64,000 bases of DNA from Frateuria_A yonginensis (GTDB taxonomy: Bacteria > Pseudomonadota > Gammaproteobacteria > Xanthomonadales > Rhodanobacteraceae). The notes under the pieces are model-generated. The model had not been told where the DNA came from. It was given only the letters and a program-made list of their open reading frames with translations, and did not search any database. The position numbers and the translations under genes are program-made. Shown in pieces: positions 1 to 10,275 of the stretch. The DNA is taken from assembly GCF_037137055.1 (NCBI RefSeq), contig NZ_JBBBNY010000003.1, forward strand, positions 1-64,000. Reading direction: 5' to 3'. The first letter of the stretch is position 1; every line of letters begins with the position of its first letter.

Positions 1-70
1 CAATCTTCTCGATCGCGGCACATGCCGGGAAGGAAAGAAGGATGAGAAAAGCAGTTGCGAGAACTTTCAT
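1..70 (-). CDS. Exported cassette protein, N-terminal fragment cut by window edge
   Basis: An ATG at 70-68 on the minus strand opens a frame that runs off the left edge. The 23 visible residues start MKVLATAFLILLSFPACAA and form a textbook signal peptide: one Lys, a hydrophobic core, then small residues. The PAC just before the predicted cleavage region might be a lipobox, but this is uncertain. The start lies 6 bp beyond the attC site at 76-136, where the next cassette of an integron array would begin, and it has the same orientation as the preceding cassette gene. Function cannot be told from this fragment. Confidence 0.6.
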   Translation of the reverse strand, partial: MKVLATAFLILLSFPACAAIEKI

Positions 71-75
71 ATGGG

Positions 76-136
76 GCCTAACGCTGGAGTTAAGCGGCGC
101 GCGGTACGCGCGTCCGCCTTGAACGAGTTGTTAGGT
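76..136 (-). other. Integron attC site (59-base-element type)
   Basis: A 61-bp imperfect palindrome is bounded by GCCTAAC (76-82) and GTTAGGT (130-136), which match the complementary R-prime and R-double-prime core boxes of attC sites. The inner arms GTTAAGCGG and CCGCCTTGAAC pair with unpaired bases left out, as in the folded single-strand form recognised by integron integrases. The centre is a GC-rich hairpin around GGTAC. In minus-strand orientation it follows the Tsi6-like gene and precedes the exported protein at 1-70, as expected between two cassettes. Confidence 0.8.
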
Positions 137-427
137 GCGGCGATGGATGCCCAGGCGCACCTTTGCTGCGTACGGAAGATACCTTTGCTGAAGCTCGTAC
201 TGGACTGCTGAAATTGTTCTCGGCAGCTCTTCTGGCTGCCACCCCTCGAGTTCACGCACGGCGATGAAGCCCATGGTGAGCTCTTCGAGGCGCTCGGGCG
301 GCTCAGTGCCAGAGAGCACCGCCTGACAGTACTGAAGCTGGCGCAGGACTGAAGCACGCCAAGACAGCTCGTGCGGGAGCGCCTCAACCTGCTTTGCTGC
401 CCATTCGATTTGCTGCGCAGTGTCCAT
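131..427 (-). CDS. Tsi6-family immunity-like protein, integron gene cassette
   Basis: A 98-aa protein with no signal peptide. The stretch QLQYCQAVLSG, then LEELTMGFIAVRELEG, resembles the Tsi6 family. Tsi6 is the cytosolic immunity protein against the NAD(P)-hydrolysing type VI effector Tse6. The gene is packed as a classical cassette: GTTAGGTGCA directly precedes the ATG on the coding strand, and an attC site follows the stop. No toxin gene is next to it, so it would be an orphan immunity gene. The family match is by eye from a few conserved stretches; a role against a specific effector is inference. Confidence 0.65.
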   Translation of the reverse strand: MDTAQQIEWAAKQVEALPHELSWRASVLRQLQYCQAVLSGTEPPERLEELTMGFIAVRELEGWQPEELPRTISAVQYELQQRYLPYAAKVRLGIHRRT

Positions 428-460
428 TGCACCTAACGCTTAGTAGACCCCAAATCGGGG

Positions 461-580
461 CATATGCACCGATCCTCACCTCATCGACGGGCCCGGGTCA
501 AGTTGGCGAAACCCAGGTAAGATCAAACACCTGGACTCATGGCACCGGCCACCATAGGCACAGAACGCTCGGTGCATATC
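461..580. repeat. 120-bp segment bounded by 12-bp inverted repeats
   Basis: CATATGCACCGA at 461-472 recurs in inverted form at 569-580 (TCGGTGCATATC, 11 of 12 matching). The segment lies just outside the outermost cassette boundary (GTTAGGT, minus strand, 431-437). I see no convincing gene between 438 and about 810. A hairpin around ACTTAT...ATAAGT at 601-630 follows. It may be a small non-autonomous element or a remnant of an insertion sequence; no duplicated target is obvious. Confidence 0.35.
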
Positions 581-812
581 TGCGGATCCGCGTCACTATC
601 ACTTATCCCGGTGGAAACGGGGAAATAAGTAGCCCTCTATCCAAACGATCGCGCACCGATCCCTGCATTCCCCCGGCAGGCTATCGCCGATGCAGACGAG
701 CCACCCAGCCGAGGGGTCTGGGGCAAACCGAGTGCGAACCCGTTCGTCCGCATCGATCGTTTGCTCTTCGCCCGACTCTCGTCGGCTCGCTCGCAGGACC
801 TTTTGACTCGCC

Positions 813-1113
813 GGACCTTTTGAAACGCGCTCGGCTCTCGCGCCCCCGCTCGTGGGTCTCTTTGCCCGTCGCTTGGCTCTTTTTAAAGGGCAAGCGGGTC
901 TTTTTTCGGTGGGGCGAGGCTCTCCGGGCCAGGCGTTCGGGTGTGCTTGCCTGGCGCGTGGGTCTATCTGGTTCACGCTTGGCTCTTTTTGCCCGGCACT
1001 TGGGTCTCATGGCTCAGGACATGGCTCTTTCGACCCGCGCCTGGGTCTTTTCCCCCGGCACGCGGGGCTTTTTGCGCCACGCGTGACACTTTTCCGTCGG
1101 CGCGTGGCTTTTG
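813..1113 (+). repeat. Degenerate 21-bp (7-codon) tandem repeat
   Basis: Units start with GG(C/G)TCTTTTT-like sequence at 813, 834, 855, 876, 897, 918, 939, 960, 981, 1002, 1023, 1044, 1065, 1086 and 1107, exactly 21 bp apart with no indels over about 14 units, although unit sequences have diverged. Read in the plus frame from 855 they encode a heptad repeat of the type G-L/S-F-x-x-R/A-x. This frame is open from 807, after a TGA at 804-806, and continues into the conserved gene downstream. It could encode an N-terminal repeat region or be a DNA-level repeat upstream of that gene. Confidence 0.7.
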
Positions 1114-1145
1114 CAGAGCCAACCGGGCACCCCGTCAGCCGAACC

Positions 1146-1594
1146 TTGGACAAAGACGCGCTCACCGCGATGGACAACGCGCTCGGTGCGCTGGAGGCGA
1201 GCATGACCGGCCTGATCGCGCTGACGCCGGAGCAGCGCCACCAGCTCACCAAGATGGGCGACAAGTCCGAGGCGTTCTGCCGGCAGGCGGGCCACGTGTT
1301 CGGCGAGAACCCGGGCGTGCTGCCGCGCAACTTCGACCTGGAGGGTTACCAGCGCGACCTGGCCGCGCTGAATGCGCTGCGGCCGCGGCTGATGCGACTG
1401 GCGACGCTGCACCAGCGGGCGCTGGATACCGAGATGGCGATCGGCAGCGACTTGATGACCAACGCGCTGGAGGGCTACGCGATGCTCAAGGTGGCCGGCA
1501 AGGTCAGGGCCTGGACGAGGCACGCAAGGCGCTGTCGGCCCGGTTTGCCCGCAAGAGCCGGGTTACGGAAACGCCCGAGCCGGCGACAGCATGA
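1146..1594 (+). pseudogene. Conserved hypothetical protein, frameshifted near its C-terminus
   Basis: The frame from TTG 1146 / ATG 1170 encodes a helical, soluble protein including LTKMGDKSEAFCRQAG, DLAALNALRPRL and DTEMAIGSDLMTNALEGYAMLK. It resembles a conserved xanthomonad protein of unknown function. After VAGK (about 1500) the good sequence continues one frame over (GQGLDEARKALSARF...) to a stop at 1592-1594. Inserting one G near 1501 would restore a full-length gene. The start is unresolved: the frame is open upstream through the heptad repeat to GTG 852, and no strong ribosome-binding site precedes any candidate. The indel may be real decay or a sequencing error. Confidence 0.55.
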
Positions 1595-1778
1595 GCTACC
1601 TCGAGGGCCCGATCCACGGGCCCTCCTTCCAAAGGAGACGCGTACATCGCGGGCGATCGGTAAACAACCACGCCGCTTCCATCGAACGGCCCTCCCTTGG
1701 GTCGCCCCACAGCGCCCGCTTTTGGTCAGGTCGGCGCGGCATTCTCGTTGAGTGCGATGACCGAACGGAGGACAACCT

Positions 1779-2270
1779 ATGCGTGTCATGCTGATTGCGG
1801 CGGTTCTCTCCCTGGCCAGTGGGGGCGCAGCCGGCCAAGACGCCCGGTGCACCGATCGGCCGGAATGCTGGCCCACGGGAAGTGCCATGCATGAAGGGCT
1901 TGCAGCGGGACAAAGACTGGCTCGCACGCAGAAGCACCTCGATGCGCAGCAGGAAGCCCTGGTCGCGCTCGTGGAGAAGAGCCAGATCGACGGCTTCACG
2001 GACGAGCGCTTGATCGCCGCCATCAAGGGAGACTACGTCGCCTGGGTGGCGTATCGGCAGGCGCAATGCCAGTTGGAGGGTACGTTGACCCAAGCTGGCG
2101 GGTCACGGCAGACCACTTACGCCGTCCTGTGTGAGGAAAGCTGGGTGAGCAACCGCATTCGGCTCGTATCCGGCATCCTGGCGTGCATCCAGCAGTTGCC
2201 GGAAAAGACGAGGCCGTTCGATCAACAGACCTGCCTTGAAAAGCTCGAGACCGTCGTTCCCAAGAGCTGA
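1779..2270 (+). CDS. Secreted LprI-like (DUF1311-type) protein
   Basis: A 163-aa protein with a signal peptide (about residues 1-19, ending AAG). The mature part has a helical region followed by WVAYRQAQCQ...CEESWVSNRIRLV, the Cys- and Arg-containing pattern of the LprI N-terminal/DUF1311 family, small periplasmic proteins with a lysozyme-inhibitor relative. Cys residues near 24, 29, about 91 and 112 suggest disulfides. A GGAGG-type ribosome-binding site (CGGAGGACAACCT) precedes the ATG. A strong terminator follows, so it is probably monocistronic. The exact role is unknown. Confidence 0.65.
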   Translation: MRVMLIAAVLSLASGGAAGQDARCTDRPECWPTGSAMHEGLAAGQRLARTQKHLDAQQEALVALVEKSQIDGFTDERLIAAIKGDYVAWVAYRQAQCQLEGTLTQAGGSRQTTYAVLCEESWVSNRIRLVSGILACIQQLPEKTRPFDQQTCLEKLETVVPKS

Positions 2271-2293
2271 GCGCAAGGCACCGGCAGGCAATG

Positions 2294-2325
2294 AAAAAGG
2301 CCGGCGCAACGCGCCGGCCTTTTCG
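2294..2325 (+). terminator. Rho-independent terminator after the LprI-like gene
   Basis: A GC-rich stem AAGGCCGGCG / CGCCGGCCTT with a short CAAC-type loop is flanked by A's on the left and T's on the right. It sits 24 bp after the LprI-like stop and before the 3' end of the opposing tRNA-Val, so it may work in both directions. Confidence 0.8.
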
Positions 2326-2335
2326 TTTCAACTCT

Positions 2336-2410
2336 TGGTGGGCGGTACAAGGATCGAACTTGTGACCCCTACCATGTCAAGGTAGTGCTCTACCGCTGAG
2401 CTAACCGCCC
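2336..2410 (-). tRNA. tRNA-Val (GAC), CCA encoded
   Basis: On the minus strand the sequence begins GGGCGGTTAGCTCAGCGGTAGAGC and ends TTCGATCC...ACCGCCCACCA. The 7-bp acceptor stem pairs GGGCGGT with ACCGCCC, the T-loop is TTCGATC, and the anticodon loop TTGACAT gives anticodon GAC (valine). The CCA end is encoded. Confidence 0.93.
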
Positions 2411-2527
2411 AAGAGCCGCGAAGTTTAGCAAGGGTGGGTGGGGATGCCAAGCTTTTGGGCCTGGCGGGGGTAGAGCGGCCCCTCGCCCCGGCCCTCTCCC
2501 TTAGGGGAGCGGGCGCTTAAAGGCGGG

Positions 2528-4558
<2,031 letters not shown>

Positions 4559-4710
4559 GGCTGACGGATATGCGGGCGAATGGGTCGATCTTAAAGCCGC
4601 CCTGCTGACAGGCCGTGTCAGCACAGACCCACGGCATGCTGGTGTCAAGGCCGATTCCCTCGGCCGCGCCGGTCGCCCGATGATGCCGGCTCCCCGCAGG
4701 GAGCGATGGC

Positions 4711-5265
4711 ATGGAACCGAGGCAAGGATGCCCCCGGCGCCGCATGCGCGGCGTCACGCTGGTGGAACAGGTCGCGACGGTGCTGATCCTCGCCACGCTG
4801 ACCTGCGTCGCCGCGCCGTCCCTCGCCGGGCTGGTGCGGCGCAACCGCACACAGGCGGCGCAGATGGACATGATGGAGGCGCTGGGCTACGCCCGCGGCG
4901 AGGCCGTGCTGCGGCGCACCCGCGTGCTGTTCTGCCCGACGCGGGATCGCCTGCGCTGCAGCAACAGCAACCGCTGGGAGAGCGGCTGGCTGGTCGGCAT
5001 CGACCGCAACCGCGACAACCAGCCGGACGGTCCGCCGCTGCGCGTCGGCGAGGGCTACACGCAACTGGTGATCCGCAGCAGCCGGGCACGCCGCCACGTG
5101 ACCTTCCTGCCCGACGGCAGCGCCGGCGGCAGCAACCTCACCCTGATCCTCTGCCCGCCCGGTCGCGCGCAGACGGCGCTGGGCGTGGTGGTGGCCAATT
5201 CGGGGCGGCCGCGCGGGAGCCGCCCGACGGCGCGACAGGCCGTGGACTGCGCGGCGGCGCGATGA
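4711..5265 (+). CDS. GspH/FimT-family type IV pseudopilin
   Basis: A 184-aa prepilin-like protein. The basic leader ends in RMRG, followed by VTLVEQVATVLILATLTCVA: a prepilin-peptidase site (G|V, Glu at +5) and the hydrophobic pilin helix. The rest fits a GspH/FimT minor pseudopilin, with an acidic CPTRDRLRCSNSN...WESGWLV stretch. Minor pseudopilins prime type IV pilus or type II secretion pseudopilus assembly. The 4711 start has an AGGGAG site 9 nt upstream; ATG 4744 is an alternative giving a very short leader. It stands alone, without pil or gsp neighbours. Confidence 0.82.
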   Translation: MEPRQGCPRRRMRGVTLVEQVATVLILATLTCVAAPSLAGLVRRNRTQAAQMDMMEALGYARGEAVLRRTRVLFCPTRDRLRCSNSNRWESGWLVGIDRNRDNQPDGPPLRVGEGYTQLVIRSSRARRHVTFLPDGSAGGSNLTLILCPPGRAQTALGVVVANSGRPRGSRPTARQAVDCAAAR

Positions 5266-5303
5266 TCCCGCCACAGGTGGCCGCGAGCCCCGGCCAGGCA
5301 AAG

Positions 5304-5333
5304 AAAAAGGCCCTGCATCGCTGCAGGGCCTTC
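5304..5333. terminator. Hairpin terminator between pseudopilin gene and tRNA-Asn
   Basis: AAGGCCCTGCA / TGCAGGGCCTT forms an 11-bp stem with a tiny loop, preceded by an A-run that becomes a T-run on the minus strand. It lies between the pseudopilin stop and the 3' end of the convergent tRNA, so it can end transcription from both sides. Confidence 0.75.
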
Positions 5334-5337
5334 AAGA

Positions 5338-5414
5338 TGGCGCCCGAAGTTGGACTCGAACCAACGACCCCCTGATTAACAGTCAAGTGCTCTAACCAGC
5401 TGAGCTATTCGGGC
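5338..5414 (-). tRNA. tRNA-Asn (GTT), CCA encoded
   Basis: On the minus strand the acceptor stem pairs GCCCGAA with TTCGGGC. D-arm TAGCTCAGCTGG, anticodon loop CTGTTAA with anticodon GTT (asparagine), T-loop TTCGAGT, and an encoded CCA are all visible. Confidence 0.93.
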
Positions 5415-5453
5415 GGGGTGAGCTGCGTAGTTTGAATAGCGTCGTGCGGGCTG

Positions 5454-6878
5454 TCAAGCGAGCGGAGCGGTCTCCTTGCCCGCGGCGCGCACGCGGTAGC
5501 AGGGCACGTAGGCGGTGCCGCCCGGGAGCTTCATGCGCTGCTGGGTGACGAAGGCCTGCAGCAGCGCGTCCAGCGCCCGCATGATCTCCGGCTCGCCGTC
5601 GATGTCGAACGGCCCGTGCTGCTCGATCGCGCGCACGCCCTCCTCCTTCACGTTGCCGGCGACGATGCCGGAGAACGCGCGGCGCAGGTCGGCCGCCAGC
5701 TCGTGCCGCGGCCGCGCGCGATGCAGGGCCAGGCCGCGCATGGCCTCGTGGGTGGGACGGAACGGCAGCTGGAACGCGAACGGAATGTCCAGCGCCCAGT
5801 TGAAGAAGAACGCGTCCTTGGTGTCCAGCCGGTGGTTGCGCACCTTGTCCACGCCCTTGACCATGGCGCGCGCCACGGCAGCCGGGTCGTCCACGATGAT
5901 CTGGTAGTGCTGCGCCACCTCCTCGCCCAGGGCGAGCTTGAGGAAACGGTCGATCTGCTCGAAATAGGCGGCCGACTGCTTGGGGCCGGTGAAGATCAGC
6001 GGGAACGGGATGCCCGCGTTGTCCGGGTGCAGCAGGATGCCGAGCAGGTAGAGGATCTCCTCCGCCGTGCCCACGCCGCCGGGAAACACCACGATGCCGT
6101 GCGCCATGCGGACGAAGGCCTCCAGGCGCTTCTCGATGTCCGGCATGATCACCAGCTGGTTGACGATGGGGTTCGGGGATTCGGCGGCGATGATGCCCGG
6201 CTCGGTGATGCCGATGTAGCGGTTGTTGCGCCGGCGCTGCTTGGCGTGGGCGATGGTGGCGCCCTTCATCGGGCCCTTCATCGCGCCCGGGCCGCACCCG
6301 GTGCAGATGTCCATGCCGCGCAGGCCGAGCTGGTACCCCACCGACTTGGTGTACTCGTACTCGTCGCGCGAGATCGAATGGCCGCCCCAGCACACCACCA
6401 GGTTGGGGTCGACGTGCGGCTTGAGGATGCGCGCGTTGCGCAGGATCTCGAACACCGCATGGGTGATGCCCACGGTGTCGTCGAGGTCGAAACCGCCCTG
6501 CTCGAGCTGGGTGGACACGTAGACGATATCGCGCACCACCGCCACCAGCAGCTCGTTGATGCCGCGGATGATCTGGCCGTCGACGAAGGCCTGCGCCGGC
6601 GCGTGGGAAAGCTCGATCTTGATGCCGCGGTCCTGCTGCAGCACCTGGATGTCGAAATCCGGGTACTGTTCGAACATCGAGCGAGGATCGTCGCTGATGT
6701 TGCCGGAGGTGAGCACCGCGAGCGCGCAGCGACGCAGCAAGGCGTGCAGGCCCGAGCCGCTGGCGTCGCGCAGGCGCGCGACCTCGTTGCGCGAGAGGAT
6801 GTCCAGTCCGCCCGCCGGCGAGATGCGTGCACTGACGGTGGCGGGCTTGCCGGCGCGGCCGGCTTGGATGTCGTTCAT
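5454..6878 (-). CDS. ppnN: Nucleotide 5'-monophosphate nucleosidase PpnN (YgdH family)
   Basis: A 474-aa LOG-like (lysine-decarboxylase fold) protein. It cleaves pyrimidine and purine nucleoside monophosphates to base and ribose 5-phosphate; in E. coli the enzyme is (p)ppGpp-responsive. The N-terminal DUF4478 region (PAGGLDILSRNEVARL), the central LOG domain with GCGPGAMKGPMKGA and the signature PGGVGTAEE, and the C-terminal DUF3412 region (GTAYVPCYRVRAAGKETAPLA) give the family's usual length and order. Its start is well isolated and a terminator lies upstream at 6973-7008, so it is likely transcribed alone. Confidence 0.93.
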   Translation of the reverse strand: MNDIQAGRAGKPATVSARISPAGGLDILSRNEVARLRDASGSGLHALLRRCALAVLTSGNISDDPRSMFEQYPDFDIQVLQQDRGIKIELSHAPAQAFVDGQIIRGINELLVAVVRDIVYVSTQLEQGGFDLDDTVGITHAVFEILRNARILKPHVDPNLVVCWGGHSISRDEYEYTKSVGYQLGLRGMDICTGCGPGAMKGPMKGATIAHAKQRRRNNRYIGITEPGIIAAESPNPIVNQLVIMPDIEKRLEAFVRMAHGIVVFPGGVGTAEEILYLLGILLHPDNAGIPFPLIFTGPKQSAAYFEQIDRFLKLALGEEVAQHYQIIVDDPAAVARAMVKGVDKVRNHRLDTKDAFFFNWALDIPFAFQLPFRPTHEAMRGLALHRARPRHELAADLRRAFSGIVAGNVKEEGVRAIEQHGPFDIDGEPEIMRALDALLQAFVTQQRMKLPGGTAYVPCYRVRAAGKETAPLA

Positions 6879-6972
6879 TCGTACCTTCTCCTGCCGCTGA
6901 CGGCCTCCGGCCTGATGCCGGCGCCGTGGCGGACCGCCTAGCTTCCCGCGTTGGGGTCCGAGGGGTCAAGCC

Positions 6973-7008
6973 GAAAAAAAACCGGCGCCCTCGCGGGCGC
7001 CGGTTTCC
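6973..7008 (-). terminator. Rho-independent terminator of the TonB-dependent receptor gene
   Basis: A perfect 10-bp stem ACCGGCGCCC / GGGCGCCGGT with a 4-nt loop; on the minus strand it is followed by eight T's. It lies 22 bp after the receptor stop. Confidence 0.88.
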
Positions 7009-7029
7009 GGTCGTTCGAGGCGAAGCCTC

Positions 7030-10000
7030 TCAGAACGCGTAACGCAGCGTCAGCATGGCCGACCAGCGCGACACCACGCGGGTCGGGTTGCTGCCCGCGT
7101 CGTAGCGGATCAGCTGCTGCGGCTGGTAGTTGCCGTTCTGGTCGGTAGGCAGGAAGTACACGTACTGACCCTGCGCGTTGACACCACTGTAGCCGGCCAG
7201 CGTACGGGTGTTGAACTGCGTGTTGACCGTCTGTCCCCAGTCCTTGTTGAGGAAATTGAGGAAGTTGTAGATGTCCAGGCGGACCACGCCCTTGTTGCCC
7301 TTGAAGATGCCGGGCACCTCCTGCGAGAAGCTCATGTCGAGCTGGTTCACCCAGGGGTAGCGCGCGCCATTGCGGCTGGCGATCTGGCCGCGGTGCTTGC
7401 TCAGGTACTTGTCGTTGGAGATGAAGTCCTGGAACTGCTGGATCAGCTCGGGCGACGCGTTGCCGTAGCTCACCTTCGGGTCGTTGACGGTCGGGATGTA
7501 GGCCGGATCCTCGTAGGTGATGCCGTCGCCGTTGACGTCGCCGGAGAAGATCCAGCTGTACGGCAGGCCGTCGTGGCCGTCGTAGAAGGCCGACACGGTG
7601 GTGTTGTAGTTGCCGAAGAACGCGTGCTGCCAGGTCAGGGCGAGCTTGACGGTGCGGGCGATGTTGCGGTCGGCGGTCTCGGCCACTTCGTCGTTGACGT
7701 TCGTGCGCACCACGTAGGCATAGCCGGAGGACGCCTGCGAGCTGTTGCCCGGGTTGACCTCGGTGGCATGGCTCAGGCTGAAGGCCAGGCTGCCGGACCA
7801 GTCGTTGGAGAACGGCTTGGACAGAGCCAGGGTCAGCGTGTCGGACTTACCCTTGCTGGTATTGGTCAGCAGCGTGGAGGCGCGGTCGAACGCCTTGTTG
7901 CGATTGGCGGCCGCGTCACGGCTGTTCGGGAACTCGCCCGGCGTGGCCCAGTACTGGTAACGGCCGTCCGGCAGCACGCCGGTCGGTCGGCCGATGTTGA
8001 TCGCCTGGTAGTAGATGCCGTTGCGCGTCTTGATGTGCTGCAGCTCGACCGATCCGATCATGCCCCACCAGGGCAGCTCGCGGTCGAACGCCAGGGTGGT
8101 CTTCCACACACTCGGAAGCTTGAAGTTGGGATCGATCGTGTCGACGTCCATCGCCGGCGGATTCTGCGGGCCCGTCGGGATGTTCTGGTTGTACGGATCG
8201 GGGCTGAACGGGGCATCGGCCGGATTGAAGGACGAGTAGCTCGCCACGGTCAGGCCGTTGTTCTGGTACGGATTGGTCATCCACACCGTCGGCGGGGTGG
8301 TCTGGAACAGGCCGAAGCCGCCACGCAGCTGGGTCATGCGCTCGGTGTCGAAGGCGTAGTTGAAGGCCAGGCGCGGCTCGATCACCTTGTTCTTGGCGCC
8401 GAGCTTGGTGTTGTTCGGATAGCCGAACGCCTGCTCGAAGGCCGGGTTGTACAGCGGCGCCTTGTCGGCCTGCGGGATGTCCACGCGCACGCCGTAGGTC
8501 AGCGACAGGTTGTCGTTGACCTGCCAGGTGTCCTGCAGGAACGGGCTGTACTGGGTGTAGGTCCACTTGGCGGCGACGTCGTCCAGCGTGTAGCCGGCGG
8601 CCGGCTGGTACAGGAAGTACGAGTCGTAGTTGCCGGCGGCGAAGTTGTCCAGGCCGTAGAAGGTGTAGTTGCCGTGCTCGGTGCGGCCGAACAGGTTGTA
8701 GATCTTCGAGCGCTGGTAGTCGATACCGCCCTTGAGGGTGTGGTCGCCCAGGTACAGCGTGCCGGCCAGGAACGCGGACCACTTCTTGGTGCTGATCGCG
8801 TTCTCGTGGCGGTACTGGTCCTCGCCCAGGTTGATCGACGCGCCGCGGCCCGACGGGTCGAGGTAGACCTTCACCTGCGGCTGGTTGATCGCGTTGCCCG
8901 CCAGCTGCTCGAACGACTGGTAGCTGACCTTCGCCTCGGTCGAGAAGTTCTCGGTCCAGTCGTCGAAGAACTGCAGTGCGCCGTTCTTGGTCAGGCTGTC
9001 CTTGGTGTACCAGTAGCTGCTCAGGCCGATCTGGTTGGAGCTGTTGCCCTGCACGATCGGCTGGGTTTCCTTGGTGTACTGGTAAGTCAGGCTGGCGCGA
9101 TGGTTGTTGGTGATGTTCCAGTCGATCTTGCCCAGGTAGCGCTTGTCCTCCAGCGTCACGCCGCCCGCGCCGAACGAGCCCGGCTGCAGGCCGAGCGCCT
9201 TGGCGGTGTCGATCACGCGCTGCAGGTCCCCCGGGGAGATCTTGTTCGACGTCGACGGACCGTTGCCCAGCGAGGTGTCGAGGCCGTTGGCCGAATCGGC
9301 GCCGATGCCGGTGGTCTTTTCCTGCTCGGCCGAGACGAAGAAGAACAGCTTGTCCTTGATGATCGGACCGCCCAGCGTGACGCCGCCGGTCCAGTCACGG
9401 CTGTAGCCGGTGTACTTGTAGCCCGGGGCATCGTGGTCCAGCCAGCCGGCGTCGCCCACCATCTTGTTGGCGTTGCGGTAGGCGTAGTAGACCGAGCCGT
9501 GGAAGTCGTTGGTGCCCGACTTGGTGACCGCGTTGACGTCCGCGCCGACCGTGTCGGAGGTGACGTCGAAGTTGGCGGTGGAGATGTTGTACTCGGCGAT
9601 GGTGTCCACCGAGATCGGCGAGCCCTGGTACGGCAGGCCGTTGGCGTTCAGGCCGAACGGGTCGCCCTGGGAGATGCCGTCGACGCTGATGTTGTTGTAG
9701 CGATTCGGCAGGCCGGCCATGGAGATCGAGCCGTCACCCTGGTCGGAGACGTTGATGCGCGGGTCGAGGCGCGCGATGTCGTCGATCGAGCGGTTGCCCT
9801 GCGGGGTGCTCTCGAGCTGGCGGCCCGAGACGTTGGTGGACAGGCCCTTGTTGTCCGGTGTGAAGGTCTGCATCAGCGCCGAGGCGGTGACGGTCACGCC
9901 GGCGAGGTTCTGCGCCTCGACCGGGGCCATCTTCAGGTTCACGGCGGAGCTCTGGCCCAGCTGCAGGTACACGTTGTCCTGCTCGGCCTGGGTCATGCCG

Positions 10001-10275
10001 GACTTGGTCGCGGTGATGTCGAACGGACCGCCCACGCGCAGGCCCTGCGCGGTGTAGCGACCGTCGGCGTCGGTGGTGACGACCTTGGTGGTGCCCGAAG
10101 GCTCATGCACGATCTGCACGGTGGCACCGGCGACCGGCTGGCCGGAGGCGTCGACCACGCGGCCGCTCACGGCGGAGGAGGTCACGTTCTGCGCGATGGC
10201 AGGCGCCCCGATCGCCAGCAGCGAGGCAATGGCGAATGGCAGGGCTTTGGCGCGGAAGGAACGGTTCATAGTCAT
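7030..10275 (-). CDS. Oar-like TonB-dependent outer-membrane receptor
   Basis: A 1081-aa protein. A signal peptide (MNRSFRAKALPFAIASLLAI...AIAQ) is followed by a carboxypeptidase-regulatory-like domain (SGRVVDASGQPVAGATVQI, residues about 35-115), a plug domain (about 130-270, IAEYNISTANFDV...GADVNAVTKSGTNDFHGS) and a large beta-barrel ending in the aromatic signature MLTLRYAF. This is the Oar/OmpA-related subfamily common in xanthomonads, probably for uptake or export of large substrates; the ligand is unknown. Start 10275 is chosen for an AGGT site 6 nt upstream; ATG 10269 is close. No TonB-box partner genes are adjacent. Confidence 0.9.
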   Translation of the reverse strand: MTMNRSFRAKALPFAIASLLAIGAPAIAQNVTSSAVSGRVVDASGQPVAGATVQIVHEPSGTTKVVTTDADGRYTAQGLRVGGPFDITATKSGMTQAEQDNVYLQLGQSSAVNLKMAPVEAQNLAGVTVTASALMQTFTPDNKGLSTNVSGRQLESTPQGNRSIDDIARLDPRINVSDQGDGSISMAGLPNRYNNISVDGISQGDPFGLNANGLPYQGSPISVDTIAEYNISTANFDVTSDTVGADVNAVTKSGTNDFHGSVYYAYRNANKMVGDAGWLDHDAPGYKYTGYSRDWTGGVTLGGPIIKDKLFFFVSAEQEKTTGIGADSANGLDTSLGNGPSTSNKISPGDLQRVIDTAKALGLQPGSFGAGGVTLEDKRYLGKIDWNITNNHRASLTYQYTKETQPIVQGNSSNQIGLSSYWYTKDSLTKNGALQFFDDWTENFSTEAKVSYQSFEQLAGNAINQPQVKVYLDPSGRGASINLGEDQYRHENAISTKKWSAFLAGTLYLGDHTLKGGIDYQRSKIYNLFGRTEHGNYTFYGLDNFAAGNYDSYFLYQPAAGYTLDDVAAKWTYTQYSPFLQDTWQVNDNLSLTYGVRVDIPQADKAPLYNPAFEQAFGYPNNTKLGAKNKVIEPRLAFNYAFDTERMTQLRGGFGLFQTTPPTVWMTNPYQNNGLTVASYSSFNPADAPFSPDPYNQNIPTGPQNPPAMDVDTIDPNFKLPSVWKTTLAFDRELPWWGMIGSVELQHIKTRNGIYYQAINIGRPTGVLPDGRYQYWATPGEFPNSRDAAANRNKAFDRASTLLTNTSKGKSDTLTLALSKPFSNDWSGSLAFSLSHATEVNPGNSSQASSGYAYVVRTNVNDEVAETADRNIARTVKLALTWQHAFFGNYNTTVSAFYDGHDGLPYSWIFSGDVNGDGITYEDPAYIPTVNDPKVSYGNASPELIQQFQDFISNDKYLSKHRGQIASRNGARYPWVNQLDMSFSQEVPGIFKGNKGVVRLDIYNFLNFLNKDWGQTVNTQFNTRTLAGYSGVNAQGQYVYFLPTDQNGNYQPQQLIRYDAGSNPTRVVSRWSAMLTLRYAF

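Noticed and set aside
394..1086. 230-aa plus frame over the integron edge and repeat region
   Set aside because: It crosses the cassette boundary and the 21-bp repeat in a frame without conserved sequence. It is not an integrase.
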